A stretch of DNA of 64,000 bases from Streptomyces candidus (GCF_014207445.1 NZ_JACHEM010000016.1:62001-126000), one strand, 5' to 3'; numbered from the stretch's first letter, positions 21,799 to 31,444 are shown. A program made the numbers and translations. Notes: generated from the letters alone by a model not told the origin.

Positions 21799-22098
21799 AG
21801 CCTTATACAGCTCTCCTGAAACGTTCAAACGACGGGCTCGATGAGCGTCGACGTACGACAGGCGCCTCCTCTCCGGGGTGGTCGGGGTCGGACGAACCGT
21901 GCGGGCCGACGCTGACAACCCTTGCGCCATAGACGACGACCGGAGGGACAAAGGGGGCTGCGCGGCGCAAGCCGGGTGAGGGGCTCGTGTGGCGCCGCAG
22001 CGGCAGAGAGGCTGCCCGTCAGGCCCTCGCTCTTCGCGGGATGCGGCGGCTTCCCTTACCCCTGGGTTTCTCCCGGACTGCGGGGTACCCGCACCGAC

Positions 22099-23250
22099 AT
22101 GACGGACAACGACAAGGCGCACGAGCGCAACAAAGGGAACGTATCGGACGATCCGGATGCACGGACCGACGCTGGCGCCCCGCGCGTGCCGAGGCCGTCC
22201 CCCGAGCCGGATAGGACGCCCGAGGCGCATGCGACGCCCGCGCCGGACACGGCGCGCGATCCCGACGCGGAGCCCGATGCGCCCACTGATCTGCCCAAGC
22301 ACTCCTGGTGGGCAGTCCTGCGGCGTACCGGCAAGGAGTTCTTGGACGACGAACTGCCGGACCGTGCAGCCTCGCTGACCTATTACGGCGTGCTCTCGCT
22401 CTTCCCGGCGATGCTGGTGCTCGTGTCGCTGCTGGGCGTGATGGGCGAGTCGGCGACGAAGACGGTGCTGGACAACGTCCAGAAGCTCGCGCCCGGCGCG
22501 GTGCGGGACATCATCATGCAGGCCGTGCAGCAGCTCCAGAACAGCGGAGGGACGAGCGGTGTCATCGCGATCGTCGGTCTGCTGGCGGCGGTGTGGTCGG
22601 CGTCCGGTTATGTCGGTGGGTTCATTCGTACATCGAATGCCATCTACGACATGCCGGAAGGTCGACCGGTGTGGAAGGTGACTCCGCTGCGGGTGGGACT
22701 CACCGTGGTCTTGATGATCATGCTGGCGCTCAGCGCTCTCATCGTGGTCCTCACCGGCTCCGTGGCCGAGTGGGTCGGCAAGACGGTCGGGCTCGGCGAG
22801 GAGGCGGTAACGGTCTGGTCGATCGCCAAGTGGCCGGTGCTGCTGTTGCTGGTAGTGCTCATGATCGCGCTGCTGTTCTGGTCGGCGCCGAACGTCCGCG
22901 GCCGTGGGTTCCGCTGGGTGAGCCCGGGGAGCGTGCTGGCCGTGGTGCTCTGGCTGGTCGCGTCCGCCGGTTTCGCGCTGTACGTCGCGAACTTCGGCTC
23001 GTACAACAAGACCTACGGGACTCTTGCCGGTGTGATCATCTTCCTGGTGTGGTTGTGGCTGTCGAATCTGGCGGTGCTGCTGGGGCTGGAGTTCGACGCG
23101 GAGCTGGCCCGGCAACGTGCGATCAGCGGAGGGCTTCCGGCGGAGACCGAGCCGTACGTGGAGCCGCGCGACACGAAGAAGTGGCCGGCGAAACTGCGCA
23201 GGAACCGCAAGAAGCAGCTGGAGCAGGAGCAGGAGGCTGCACGGGCGTGA
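22099..23250 (+). CDS. YihY/BrkB family inner-membrane protein
   Basis: 383-residue integral membrane protein of the YihY/virulence factor BrkB family, whose biochemical role is unsettled. The first 75 residues are a hydrophilic Asp/Pro-rich tail. Six hydrophobic segments follow; family motifs ELPDRAASLTYYGVLSLFP, the GGFIRTSNAIYD segment and NKTYGTLAGVIIFLVWLWL are present. The C-terminus is Lys/Arg/Glu-rich and cytoplasmic. I start at ATG 22099; the frame is open upstream without family sequence. A strong hairpin terminator lies 40 bp after the stop. Confidence 0.88.
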   Translation: MTDNDKAHERNKGNVSDDPDARTDAGAPRVPRPSPEPDRTPEAHATPAPDTARDPDAEPDAPTDLPKHSWWAVLRRTGKEFLDDELPDRAASLTYYGVLSLFPAMLVLVSLLGVMGESATKTVLDNVQKLAPGAVRDIIMQAVQQLQNSGGTSGVIAIVGLLAAVWSASGYVGGFIRTSNAIYDMPEGRPVWKVTPLRVGLTVVLMIMLALSALIVVLTGSVAEWVGKTVGLGEEAVTVWSIAKWPVLLLLVVLMIALLFWSAPNVRGRGFRWVSPGSVLAVVLWLVASAGFALYVANFGSYNKTYGTLAGVIIFLVWLWLSNLAVLLGLEFDAELARQRAISGGLPAETEPYVEPRDTKKWPAKLRRNRKKQLEQEQEAARA

Positions 23251-23290
23251 AGCACCGTGACCTCCGCAAGCAGGCCGAGTAGAAGTCGTC

Positions 23291-23324
23291 GGGGCGGTCG
23301 GGCCGGCATGTGTCCGACCGCCCC
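23291..23324 (+). terminator. Hairpin terminator between yihY and narK
   Basis: GGGGCGGTCGG (23291-23301) and CCGACCGCCCC (23314-23324) form an 11-bp perfect stem with a 12-base loop. It lies between convergent genes and could act on both strands. There is no T-tract, as is common in high-GC actinomycetes. Confidence 0.85.
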
Positions 23325-23326
23325 GG

Positions 23327-23445
23327 GACTCCGTACGTGGTCCTTCAAGCACAGCGCTTCATTCGCAGTGCTGCATACGCAGTGCTTCGTATGCCATGCG
23401 TCGTACACAATGCGCCGTATGCCCTGCACTGTGCGCAGGACTCAG
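23327..23445. repeat. Degenerate heptamer array E (17 units in phase)
   Basis: Seventeen unbroken 7-bp units such as TACGTGG, TGCTGCA, TACGCAG, TATGCCA, TGCGTCG and TACACAA begin right after the terminator hairpin and end on the narK stop codon. It shares the consensus of array A. Confidence 0.8.
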
Positions 23446-24797
23446 GCGCGCCGCCTGAGGTAGACCCCCCAGGTGATCGCCAGGCACAGCACGTAGTAGG
23501 CCAGGAATGCCAGGTATGCCGCGTCTCCCGTCCCCTCGGTGAGGAAGGACTGACGGAACGCGATGTTCACCAGTACCCCGCCCAGCCCCCCGACCGCACC
23601 CGCGATGCCGATCACGGCGCTCGCCCGGCGGCGGGAGCGGCTCTCGGCTTCGGCCGGGTCCGTTCCCGCCGCCGTTTCGCGTGCCGCCTTGGCGTGGAAG
23701 ATGCCGGGGATCATCTTGTACGTGGAGCCGTTGCCGATCCCGCTGAACACGAACAGCGCCACGAATCCGGTCAGGAACAACGGCAGCGAGCCCTCGCGCG
23801 AGGCGATCAGCACCAGCAGTGCACCCGCCGCCATCGCCACGAAGTTCCAGAAGGTGACTTTGGCCCCGCCCCACCGGTCCGCCATCGCCCCGCCCACCGG
23901 TCGGATCAGCGACCCGAGCAGGGGGCCGAGGAAGGTGAGGTACGCGGCGCTGACCGCCGTCGGGAAGTCGGCCTCGAACTGCACGAGCAGCACCTGGCCG
24001 AACGCGAAGCCGAAGCCGATGAACGAGCCGAAGGTGCCGATGTACAGCAGTGACATCACCCAGGTGTGCGGCTCGCGGGCTGCTTCGCGCAGGGCGCCCC
24101 GGTCGTTGCGCAGCACGGGCAGGTTGTCCATGCGCAGGGCAGCGGCGACGGCCGCGAGCACGATGAGGGGGACGTAGATCAGCGGGACCAGGCGGGGGTG
24201 GGCCGCGCCCGCCGTGGCGAGTACCAGCAGACCGAGGAGTTGGACCGCGGGTACTCCGAGGTTGCCGCCGCCGGCGTTGATGCCCAGGGCGCGGCCCTTG
24301 AGGTGCTGAGGGTAGAAGGCGTTGATGTTGGCCATGGAGGAGGCGAAGTTGCCGCCGCCGATGCCCGCGACCGCCGCCACGCACAGCAGTGTCGTATATG
24401 AGACACCGGGTTCCAGGACATAGGCGGTGAGCAGGGCCGGGAGCAGGAGCGCGAGGGCGCTGATCACGGTCCAGTTGCGGCCGCCGAAGATCGCCACGGC
24501 GAAGGTGTACGGGATGCGGAGGGCCGCGCCGAGCAGGGTGGGTACGGCGGTGAGGACGAATTTCCCGGCCGGGTCGATGCCGTACTCCGGGCCCAGGAAG
24601 AGGACGAGAACCGACCACAGGCTCCACACCGAGAAGCCGATGTGTTCGGAGAGCACGGAGAAGACGAGGTTGCGGCGGGCGACCTTCGCGCCGGTGGCGG
24701 CCCAGAAGGCGGGGTCCTCCGGCCTCCACTCCTCGATGACCGGACGTCCCCCGGGAGGGGCCTGAGAGGGTTGCGGGGTGCGTACCGAGGTGGTCAT
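23442..24797 (-). CDS. narK: Nitrate/nitrite transporter, MFS superfamily
   Basis: 451-residue membrane transporter that would import nitrate or export nitrite. About twelve hydrophobic segments are present. NarK-type features include RRNLVFSVLSEHIGFSVWSL in helix 1, the GGGNFASSMANINAFYP nitrate signature, and ALRIPYTF. It is the last gene of the nasA-nirBD-narK operon, 6 bp after nirD, so uptake is made together with the reductases. The ATG at 24797 is preceded by AGGCGG. A heptamer array starts at its stop codon. Confidence 0.93.
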   Translation of the reverse strand: MTTSVRTPQPSQAPPGGRPVIEEWRPEDPAFWAATGAKVARRNLVFSVLSEHIGFSVWSLWSVLVLFLGPEYGIDPAGKFVLTAVPTLLGAALRIPYTFAVAIFGGRNWTVISALALLLPALLTAYVLEPGVSYTTLLCVAAVAGIGGGNFASSMANINAFYPQHLKGRALGINAGGGNLGVPAVQLLGLLVLATAGAAHPRLVPLIYVPLIVLAAVAAALRMDNLPVLRNDRGALREAAREPHTWVMSLLYIGTFGSFIGFGFAFGQVLLVQFEADFPTAVSAAYLTFLGPLLGSLIRPVGGAMADRWGGAKVTFWNFVAMAAGALLVLIASREGSLPLFLTGFVALFVFSGIGNGSTYKMIPGIFHAKAARETAAGTDPAEAESRSRRRASAVIGIAGAVGGLGGVLVNIAFRQSFLTEGTGDAAYLAFLAYYVLCLAITWGVYLRRRA

Positions 24798-24803
24798 GGC
24801 CGC

Positions 24804-25211
24804 CTAACTTGCTGATCCGACAGGAGCGTTGGTGGTACGGACGGGCCATACCGGCAGCGCTGCCGGTGTGCCGTCGGGTGCCTCCTCCTCGTCGAGGCAG
24901 GCGCCGGTGCGCAGGTCGAAGGCCTGCTTGTACATCGGGGACAGGACGACGGGGACGCCGTCGCGGCTGCCGAGGAGGCCGCGCGAGATGACGTGCGCGC
25001 CACTGAAGGGGTCGCGGTTGCCGACGGCGTGGACGGCGCCCGTGCGGTCCCGGTAGAGGGCGATCTGGCGGCCGTCGACGAGGGCGGCGACGCCCCGGCC
25101 GGGAACGAGCGCGTCGTACGCGCACACGGTGAACCAGCGTTCCCCCACCGACACCTCGACGACTGTCGTCTCTCCGGCGGTGTCTTTCGTGTTCATCACT
25201 GCCGTGGTCAT
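24804..25211 (-). CDS. nirD: Assimilatory nitrite reductase small subunit
   Basis: 135-residue Rieske-like small subunit of NADH-dependent nitrite reductase, working with NirB. The fold is recognisable from RWFTVCAYDALVPGRGVAAL and QIALYRDRTGAVHAV, but the C-x-H and C-x2-H cluster ligands of true Rieske proteins are absent, as usual for NirD. The ATG at 25211 overlaps the nirB stop (ATGA) with GAGG 8 bp upstream. narK follows after 6 bp. Confidence 0.93.
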   Translation of the reverse strand: MTTAVMNTKDTAGETTVVEVSVGERWFTVCAYDALVPGRGVAALVDGRQIALYRDRTGAVHAVGNRDPFSGAHVISRGLLGSRDGVPVVLSPMYKQAFDLRTGACLDEEEAPDGTPAALPVWPVRTTNAPVGSAS

Positions 25212-27841
25212 ACGAGGGTCCTCACTTCCAGGGACGGGCCCGCGACGAAGGTCTGCGCCGAGGCGTCGGAGGTGTCGTGGGCCTCGGGGTCGGCGGGGCG
25301 GATCTGTTCGCGCTCGGGGACGAAGCGGATGGTGGGGTCCGGGGTGCCGGGGGCGTTGACGAAGGAGACGAAGCGGCTCAGCCGGTCCGGGTCCTCCAGG
25401 GTGGCGCGCCATTCGTCCTCGTAGGAGTCCACGTGACGGCTCATCAGTTCGTCGAGTTCGTCGCAGATTCCCAGGGAGTCGTCGACGATGACGGCGCGCA
25501 GGTGGTCGAGGCCGCCCTCCATGCGCTCGATCCAGGGGGCGGTGCGTTCCAGCCGGTCGGCGGTGCGGACGTAGAACATCAGGAAACGGTCGATGGTGCG
25601 CAGGAGGGCGTCGCGGTCGGCGTCGACGAGGAGGAGATCGGCGTGGCGGGGGGTCATGCCACCGTTGCCGCCGACGTAGAGGTTCCAGCCGGCGGAGGTG
25701 GCGATGATGCCGAAGTCCTTGCTCTGCGCCTCGGCGCATTCCCGGGCGCAGCCGCTGACGGCCGACTTGAGCTTGTGCGGGGCGCGCAGGCCGCGGTAGC
25801 GCAGTTCGAGCTCGATGGCGAGGGCGACGGAGTCCTGGACTCCGTAGCGGCACCAGGTCTGGCCCACGCAGGACTTGACCGTGCGCAGGGACTTGCCGTA
25901 CGCGTGGCCGGACTCGAATCCGGCGTCGACCAGACGCTTCCAGATGGCCGGGAGCTGGTCGACGGAGGCACCGAACATGTCGATGCGCTGTCCGCCGGTG
26001 ATCTTCGTGTAGAGGCCGAAGTCGCGGGCGATCTCGCCGATGGTGATGAGGCCGTCGGGGGTGACTTCGCCGCCGGGGATGCGGGGCACGACGGAGTAGG
26101 AGCCGTTGCGCTGGAGGTTGGCGAGGAAGTGGTCGTTGGTGTCCTGGAGGGCTGCCTGTTCGCCGTCCAGGATGTGCCCGGAGACGGCGTCGCCGAGTGC
26201 GGGGCTGAGGGAGGCGAGGACGGAACCGACGACGGGCTTGCAGACTTCGCAGCCTTCCGCCCCGGTGCCCGACCGGCCGTGCTCGTCGATGAGTTGCGCG
26301 AAGGTGGTGATGCCCTTGACGCGGACGATCTCGTAGATCTCGGCCCGGGTGTGGGTGAAGTGCTCGCACAGGCCCCGGCTGACCTCGACGCCCTGCGCGG
26401 CGAGTTCTTCGCCGACCAGGGTTCCGAGGAGTTTGACGCACGAGCCGCAGCCGGTGCCGGCGCGGGTGCACTTCTTGACGGCCGGGACATCCGCGCAGCC
26501 CTGGTCGGCGACGGCCGAACGGATGGCTCCCTTCGTGACGTTGTGGCAGGAACAGACGACCGCCTCGTCGGGGAGGGCGATGGGGCCGGGCGCCGCGCCG
26601 ATCGAGGAGGGGAGGACGAGTTGCTCGGGCGGGGCCGTGAGGGGCGCGCCGTTGAGGGCGAGGGGGCGCAGCAGATCGTAGGAGTCGGTGTCGCCGACGA
26701 GGACACCGCCGAGGAGTGCGCCGTCGGTGCCGATGACGAGCTTCTTGTAGACGCCTTCACGGCTGTTGGCGTACAGCACTTCGAGGGAGCCTTCGGTGGT
26801 GCCCTGCGCGTCACCGAAACTGGCGACGTCGACGCCGAGCAGCTTGAGTTTGGTGGAGAGGTCCGCTCCGGTGAACTCGCCCTCAGCCACGGTGATTTGG
26901 GTGGCCGCGGTCTCCGCCATCGCGTAGCCGGGGGCGACCAGTCCGTACACCCGGCCGTCGCAGGCGAGCGCGCATTCGCCGATCGCCCAGACGGCGGGGT
27001 CCTCGGTCCGGCAGGAGGCATCGACGACGATGCCGCCGCGTTCCCCGACCGGGAGGCCGCACTCGCGGGCGAGTTGGTCGCGGGGGCGTACACCGGCGGA
27101 GAAGACGACGAGGTCGGCGTCGACGGTCGCCCCGTTGGAGAGCACCATGCCACGGACCGCGCCGTCGGCGTCGGTCTCGACGGTCTGGGTGCCCGCCCCG
27201 GTGTGCACGGTGACGCCCAGCTCCTGGATCTTGTCCCGGAGTACGGCGCCGCCCCCCTCGTCCACCTGAAGGGCCATCAGGCGCGGTGCGAATTCGACCA
27301 CGTGGGTGTCGAGGCCCATCGCGCGCAGTGCGCCCGCGGCTTCGAGGCCGAGGAGGCCGCCGCCGACGACCGCGCCGATGCGGGCGTTGTCGGCGGCGGC
27401 ACGGATGGCCTCCAGGTCCTCGATGGTCCGGTAGACGAAGCAGCCCGCCGCGTCGTGGCCGGGCACCGGCGGTACGAAGGGGTACGAGCCGGTGGCGAGC
27501 ACGAGTGCGTCGTAGGGGAAGACCTGCCCGGAGCGGGCGGTGACCGTGCGCGCCGCGCGGTCGATCTTCTCCGCCGGGTCGCCGAGCCGCAGGTCGATGC
27601 CGTGCTGTACACCGAACTCGTCGTCCCACATGGAGAGTTCATCGGCGGTGGTGCCGGAGAACCAGGAGGTGAGGTGGACCCGGTCGTAGGCGGGGCGCGG
27701 CTCCTCGGCGAGGACGGTGACGTGCCAGTCGCCAGCGGGTCCGCAGCCGCCCCGCTCGGCGAACGCTTCGAGGAAGCGCTGACCGACCATGCCGTGGCCG
27801 ACGAGGACCAGGTTCCGCGGGGTCTTCGGGGTCTCCGTCAC
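25208..27841 (-). CDS. nirB: Assimilatory nitrite reductase (NADH) large subunit
   Basis: 877-residue cytoplasmic enzyme reducing nitrite to ammonium with NAD(P)H. Domains in order: FAD/NAD-binding oxidoreductase (VLVGHGMVGQRF, residues 10-420), BFD-like [2Fe-2S] domain (CSCHNVTKGAI with CGSC, about 430-490), and siroheme/[4Fe-4S] reductase domain (about 550-810) with the ligands in CVGQTWCRYG and CARECAE. It starts at GTG 27841 with AAGGAG 7 bp upstream and overlaps the preceding FAD subunit stop. It needs siroheme; the nearby sirohydrochlorin chelatase gene is frameshifted. Confidence 0.96.
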   Translation of the reverse strand: MTETPKTPRNLVLVGHGMVGQRFLEAFAERGGCGPAGDWHVTVLAEEPRPAYDRVHLTSWFSGTTADELSMWDDEFGVQHGIDLRLGDPAEKIDRAARTVTARSGQVFPYDALVLATGSYPFVPPVPGHDAAGCFVYRTIEDLEAIRAAADNARIGAVVGGGLLGLEAAGALRAMGLDTHVVEFAPRLMALQVDEGGGAVLRDKIQELGVTVHTGAGTQTVETDADGAVRGMVLSNGATVDADLVVFSAGVRPRDQLARECGLPVGERGGIVVDASCRTEDPAVWAIGECALACDGRVYGLVAPGYAMAETAATQITVAEGEFTGADLSTKLKLLGVDVASFGDAQGTTEGSLEVLYANSREGVYKKLVIGTDGALLGGVLVGDTDSYDLLRPLALNGAPLTAPPEQLVLPSSIGAAPGPIALPDEAVVCSCHNVTKGAIRSAVADQGCADVPAVKKCTRAGTGCGSCVKLLGTLVGEELAAQGVEVSRGLCEHFTHTRAEIYEIVRVKGITTFAQLIDEHGRSGTGAEGCEVCKPVVGSVLASLSPALGDAVSGHILDGEQAALQDTNDHFLANLQRNGSYSVVPRIPGGEVTPDGLITIGEIARDFGLYTKITGGQRIDMFGASVDQLPAIWKRLVDAGFESGHAYGKSLRTVKSCVGQTWCRYGVQDSVALAIELELRYRGLRAPHKLKSAVSGCARECAEAQSKDFGIIATSAGWNLYVGGNGGMTPRHADLLLVDADRDALLRTIDRFLMFYVRTADRLERTAPWIERMEGGLDHLRAVIVDDSLGICDELDELMSRHVDSYEDEWRATLEDPDRLSRFVSFVNAPGTPDPTIRFVPEREQIRPADPEAHDTSDASAQTFVAGPSLEVRTLV

Positions 27842-29082
27842 AGGACTGCTCCTTCAAGGGGGGAGAACAGGTCGAGGGGGCGGGACGGCAGCGGCTCGCC
27901 CCTCTCGTAGGTGCGGGTGAGTTCGCCCACGGCGGCGAGGTCGCCGACGAGGATCGCGCCGACCAGCCGGTCGCCGCGCATCACGAGCTTCTTGTACGAG
28001 CCGTACGCGCCGCGGGTGCCGTCGGCGAGCCGCAGGGCGTCCCCGTCGGTGTCGGCGACCTCGCCGAAGGCGGCGACTTCGAGGGCGCCGGCGGTGAGCC
28101 GGGCCACTCCGTGCACTCCGGTGTACGTGGCGTCGGGGTCGGTCCCGGAGAGCCGGGCGGCGAGCACGTCGGCCTGCGCCCAGCCGGGTCCGGTGAGTCC
28201 GTGGACGGCGCCACGGTGCTCGGTGCAGTCGCCGATCGCGTACACGCCGGGTGCTGAGGTGGCGAGGGTGTCGTCGACGACGATGCCGCGGCGCACCTCG
28301 ATCCCGGCGGCGCGGGCGAGTCCGGTGCGGGGGCGGACCCCGCAGGCCAGGACGACGAGGTCGCAGTCGAGTACGTGGCCGTTGGCAAGCCGGACGCCGG
28401 TGACGGCGGTGTCCCCTTCGATGGCGCGGGCCCGGTTTCCGGTGTAGACGGCGGCTCCCATGCCTTCGAGGGCGCGTCGTACGGTGGCTCCGGCCTCGTC
28501 GTCGAGATGGCGCTCCATCAGATGTGGTGCCTGATGTACGACCTCGACGGGAATGCCGAGGGCGGCGAGGGACCGGGCGGCGCTCACTCCGAGGACGCCG
28601 CCGCCGACGACGACGGCGCGTCGGGTGTGGCGGGCGGCTTCGGCGAGGCGGACGCAGTCGGCGAGGGTGCGGAAGGCGTGCACGCCGTCCTTGAGCTCGC
28701 GCCCGGGAGATCCGTGTCCGTCCGTCGCGTGCAGCCCCCGGATCGGTGGCAGTACCGGGTTCGCGCCGGTGGCCAGGACCAGCGTGTCGTAGGGGACGCT
28801 CTCGCCGAGGTCGGTGCGCAGCGTGCGGGCGCCGGTGTCGACGGCGACGACCTCGGTGCCGGTGCGGACGGTGGCTCCGCCGGTCGGGAGGGCGAGGGCC
28901 TCGGGGACGTAGCGGCCGTCGAGCACTCCCGCGAGGAGGGCACGGTTATAAGGGGCATGCGGCTCGTGCCCGTACAGCGTCAAGTCGAGCGTGCCGGGGA
29001 GGAGTGGGGAGAGAGTCTGGCGGGCGAGCCGGGCGGCGGCCATGCCCGCGCCGACGACGGCCACTCGGGTGCGTACGGTCAT
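27838..29082 (-). CDS. FAD-dependent oxidoreductase, nitrate reductase electron-transfer subunit
   Basis: 414-residue pyridine nucleotide-disulfide-type oxidoreductase with an N-terminal FAD site (VAVVGAGMAAARLA), NAD site (VVVGGGVLGVSAARSL) and the second FAD motif (GVYAIGDCTEHRG). Placed between nasA and nirB with four-base overlaps on both sides, it probably passes electrons from NAD(P)H to the nitrate reductase, like NasB-type subunits. It resembles the N-terminal domain of NirB and may share ancestry with it. GGAG lies about 9 bp before the ATG. Confidence 0.88.
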   Translation of the reverse strand: MTVRTRVAVVGAGMAAARLARQTLSPLLPGTLDLTLYGHEPHAPYNRALLAGVLDGRYVPEALALPTGGATVRTGTEVVAVDTGARTLRTDLGESVPYDTLVLATGANPVLPPIRGLHATDGHGSPGRELKDGVHAFRTLADCVRLAEAARHTRRAVVVGGGVLGVSAARSLAALGIPVEVVHQAPHLMERHLDDEAGATVRRALEGMGAAVYTGNRARAIEGDTAVTGVRLANGHVLDCDLVVLACGVRPRTGLARAAGIEVRRGIVVDDTLATSAPGVYAIGDCTEHRGAVHGLTGPGWAQADVLAARLSGTDPDATYTGVHGVARLTAGALEVAAFGEVADTDGDALRLADGTRGAYGSYKKLVMRGDRLVGAILVGDLAAVGELTRTYERGEPLPSRPLDLFSPLEGAVL

Positions 29083-31262
29083 GACGTCTTCTCCACTCGC
29101 ACCGCGCACACCTTGAACTCCGGCATGCGCGAGGTCGGGTCCAGGGCCGGGTTGGTGAGGGTGTTCGCGCGGCCCTCGCCCGCCCAGTGGAACGGCATGA
29201 ACACGGTGTCCGGGCGGATCGTGCTGGTGACCTTCGCGGGGGCGCTCGCCCGTCCGCGTCGGCTCGTCACGACGACCAGTTCTCCGTCGCGGACGCCGAT
29301 CCGGTCCGCGAGGCGGGGGTGCAGTTCGACGAACGGGCCGGGGGCGGCACCGTTGAGCGCCGGCGTCCGACGCGTCTGGGCGCCGCTCTGGTACTGGGCG
29401 AGGACGCGGCCGGTGGTGAGGTACAGGGGGTAGTCGGCGTCCGGTTCCTCGGCGGCGGGACGGTGCGAGACGTCGGCGAAGCGGGCACGGCCGTCGGGGG
29501 TGGCGAACGCGTCGAGGAAGAGGCGGGGGGTGCCGGGGTGGGGGATGCTGGGCCGAGGGGCGTCGGGGGCCGACATCGCGGGGCGGGCGGCGTGGTCCTC
29601 CCCTGTGGCGGGGCAGGGCCAGAAGACGCCGTCCTCCGCGCGTATCCGCTCGTAGCTGATGCCGGAGTAGTCGGCCTGGCCGCCTGCGGACGCCTCGCGC
29701 AGCTCGGCGAACACCTCCTCCGGGTCGTATGGAAACCCCTTTTCGCGGCCGAGGCGGGCGGCGAGTTCGTGCATGATGTGCAGATCGGTGCGGACCTGGC
29801 CGGGGGGCCGGATCGCGGCCTGGCGCAGGATGACGCGGCCCTCCAGGTTCGTCATGGTGCCGGTCTCCTCCGCCCACTGCGCCGACGGCAGGACGACGTC
29901 GGCGAGCGCGGCGGTCTCGGAGAGGACCACGTCGCAGACCACGAGGGCGTCGAGGGCACACAGCCGCTCGGTGACATGGCGGGCGCGGGGGGCGGAGACG
30001 ACCGGGTTGGAACCCATGAGGAACAGGGCGCGGACGCCGTCTTCCGTGCCGAGTGTGTCGAGGAGTTCGTACGCGGAGACACCCGGCCCCGGCAGGTCTT
30101 CGGCGTCAACGCCCCACACGGCGGCTACGTGTTGACGCGCCTCGGGGTCGGTTATCGACCGGTAGCCGGGGAGTTGGTCCGCCTTCTGGCCGTGCTCGCG
30201 TCCGCCCTGCCCGTTTCCCTGCCCGGTCAGGCAGCCGTAGCCGGACAGCGGGCGTCCGGCCCGGCCGGTGGCCAGGCACAGGTTGATCCACGCGCCGACC
30301 GTGTCGACGCCCTTGGACTGCTGCTCGGGCCCCCGCGCCGTCAGTACCATCCCACTGCCCGCGCCCACGAACAGCTCGACCGCCCGGCGGAGCTGGGCGA
30401 CGGGGACTCCGGTGAGGGCTTCGACCCGCTCGGGCCAGTGCGCCATGGCCGCTTCGCGGGCCGCCCCGTATCCCGTCGTACGGGAGGCCACGAACTCCTC
30501 GTCGACGTGACCGCCCGCGATCACCAGGTGCAGCAGCCCGAGCGCGAGCGCCAAGTCCGTACCGGGTGCTGCGGCCAGGTGGAGGTCGGCGAGGTCGGCG
30601 GTGCGGGTGCGGCGCGGGTCGACGACGATCAGCTTGCCGCCTCCCTCCTGCATCTCGCGCAGGTACCGGACGGCGGGCGGCATCGTGTCGGCGAGGTTGG
30701 AGCCGACGAGCAGGACACAGCCGGTGCGCGCCACGTCCGCCAGGGGGAACGGCAGACCCCGGTCGAGGCCGAAAGCGGCCTTGTGTGCGGCTGCCGCCGA
30801 CGACATGCAGAAGCGCCCGTTGTAGTCGATGCGCGAGGTACGCAGGGCGACGCGGGCGAACTTGCCGAGCAGGTACGCCTTCTCGTTCGTCAGCCCCCCG
30901 CCGCCGAACACACCGACCGCGTCGCGCCCGTACCGTACGCCCGCCGTGGTGAACGCGGCCGCGGCCCGGTCCAGGGCCTCGTCCCAGCCGGCCTCCCGCA
31001 GCGGGCCGCCCTTCTCGTCCCGTACGAGAGGGGTGGTGAGCCGGACGCCGGCGGCCAGCACGGCGGCCGCGTTGTGGCCCTTTCCGCACAGGGCCCCTTT
31101 GTTGACGGGGAACCGGGGCCGCTCGACGATCTCCACCGGGAGGCCGGCGGTGTCCCCGGTGGGGCGCAGCCGCATCCCGCACTGCAACGAGCAGTACGGA
31201 CAGTGGGTGTCCACCGGGGTGTCGACGGGTGCACCGGGGGTGGCCGTCGTGGTCGCGTTCAT
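29079..31262 (-). CDS. nasA: Assimilatory nitrate reductase catalytic subunit
   Basis: 727-residue molybdopterin enzyme reducing nitrate to nitrite. The N-terminal [4Fe-4S] ligands are CPYCSLQC and, further on, ALCGKG. The family's GSNLADTMPP, TGRAGRPLSGYGCLTGQGNGQG and GSNPVVSAPR segments follow, then a C-terminal dinucleotide-binding domain (TTGRVLAQYQSG). No twin-arginine signal is present, fitting a cytoplasmic enzyme. I prefer ATG 31262; a GTG three codons upstream (31271) is possible. It leads the five-gene nitrate operon and is divergent from nnaR, with GlnR-like sites between. Confidence 0.94.
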   Translation of the reverse strand: MNATTTATPGAPVDTPVDTHCPYCSLQCGMRLRPTGDTAGLPVEIVERPRFPVNKGALCGKGHNAAAVLAAGVRLTTPLVRDEKGGPLREAGWDEALDRAAAAFTTAGVRYGRDAVGVFGGGGLTNEKAYLLGKFARVALRTSRIDYNGRFCMSSAAAAHKAAFGLDRGLPFPLADVARTGCVLLVGSNLADTMPPAVRYLREMQEGGGKLIVVDPRRTRTADLADLHLAAAPGTDLALALGLLHLVIAGGHVDEEFVASRTTGYGAAREAAMAHWPERVEALTGVPVAQLRRAVELFVGAGSGMVLTARGPEQQSKGVDTVGAWINLCLATGRAGRPLSGYGCLTGQGNGQGGREHGQKADQLPGYRSITDPEARQHVAAVWGVDAEDLPGPGVSAYELLDTLGTEDGVRALFLMGSNPVVSAPRARHVTERLCALDALVVCDVVLSETAALADVVLPSAQWAEETGTMTNLEGRVILRQAAIRPPGQVRTDLHIMHELAARLGREKGFPYDPEEVFAELREASAGGQADYSGISYERIRAEDGVFWPCPATGEDHAARPAMSAPDAPRPSIPHPGTPRLFLDAFATPDGRARFADVSHRPAAEEPDADYPLYLTTGRVLAQYQSGAQTRRTPALNGAAPGPFVELHPRLADRIGVRDGELVVVTSRRGRASAPAKVTSTIRPDTVFMPFHWAGEGRANTLTNPALDPTSRMPEFKVCAVRVEKTS

Positions 31263-31285
31263 GGGCCCCACCGTGCCCGCGCGCC

Positions 31286-31323
31286 GTTACGCCCCCGCAT
31301 CCCGCACGTTGCGCGGACGGTAC
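31286..31323 (-). promoter_or_regulatory. GlnR-box-like site facing nasA
   Basis: On the minus strand four pentamers spaced by exactly 6 bp read GTACC, GCAAC, GATGC and GTAAC. This resembles the alternating gTnAC/GaAAC pattern of actinomycete GlnR boxes, though two elements are weak. It lies only 24 bp from the nasA start codon, close for an activator site. Confidence 0.35.
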
Positions 31324-31384
31324 AGACGACTCACTTTCCGCAGGTCAGTGTGCGAGATGCAGGACACATGCCCGTAGCGCAGGG

Positions 31385-31422
31385 CTAACCCCCAGGAGAC
31401 ACTTCGGCAACAGGGGCTTAAC
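31385..31422 (+). promoter_or_regulatory. GlnR-box-like site facing nnaR
   Basis: On the plus strand CTAAC, GAGAC, GCAAC and TTAAC are separated by 6 bp each, matching the 11-bp GlnR box spacing; all end in AC. GlnR is known to control nitrate assimilation genes in Streptomyces, which makes the site plausible. It lies 23 bp before the nnaR start codon. Confidence 0.45.
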
Positions 31423-31444
31423 ACGCTTCGTCCACTGTCGGTTC

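Noticed and set aside
25277..27910. Very long open frame opposite nirB
   Set aside because: It is a high-GC antisense shadow; codon-position GC and family homology support only the nirB strand. The same applies to long frames opposite nasA, the histidine kinase and the MFS gene.
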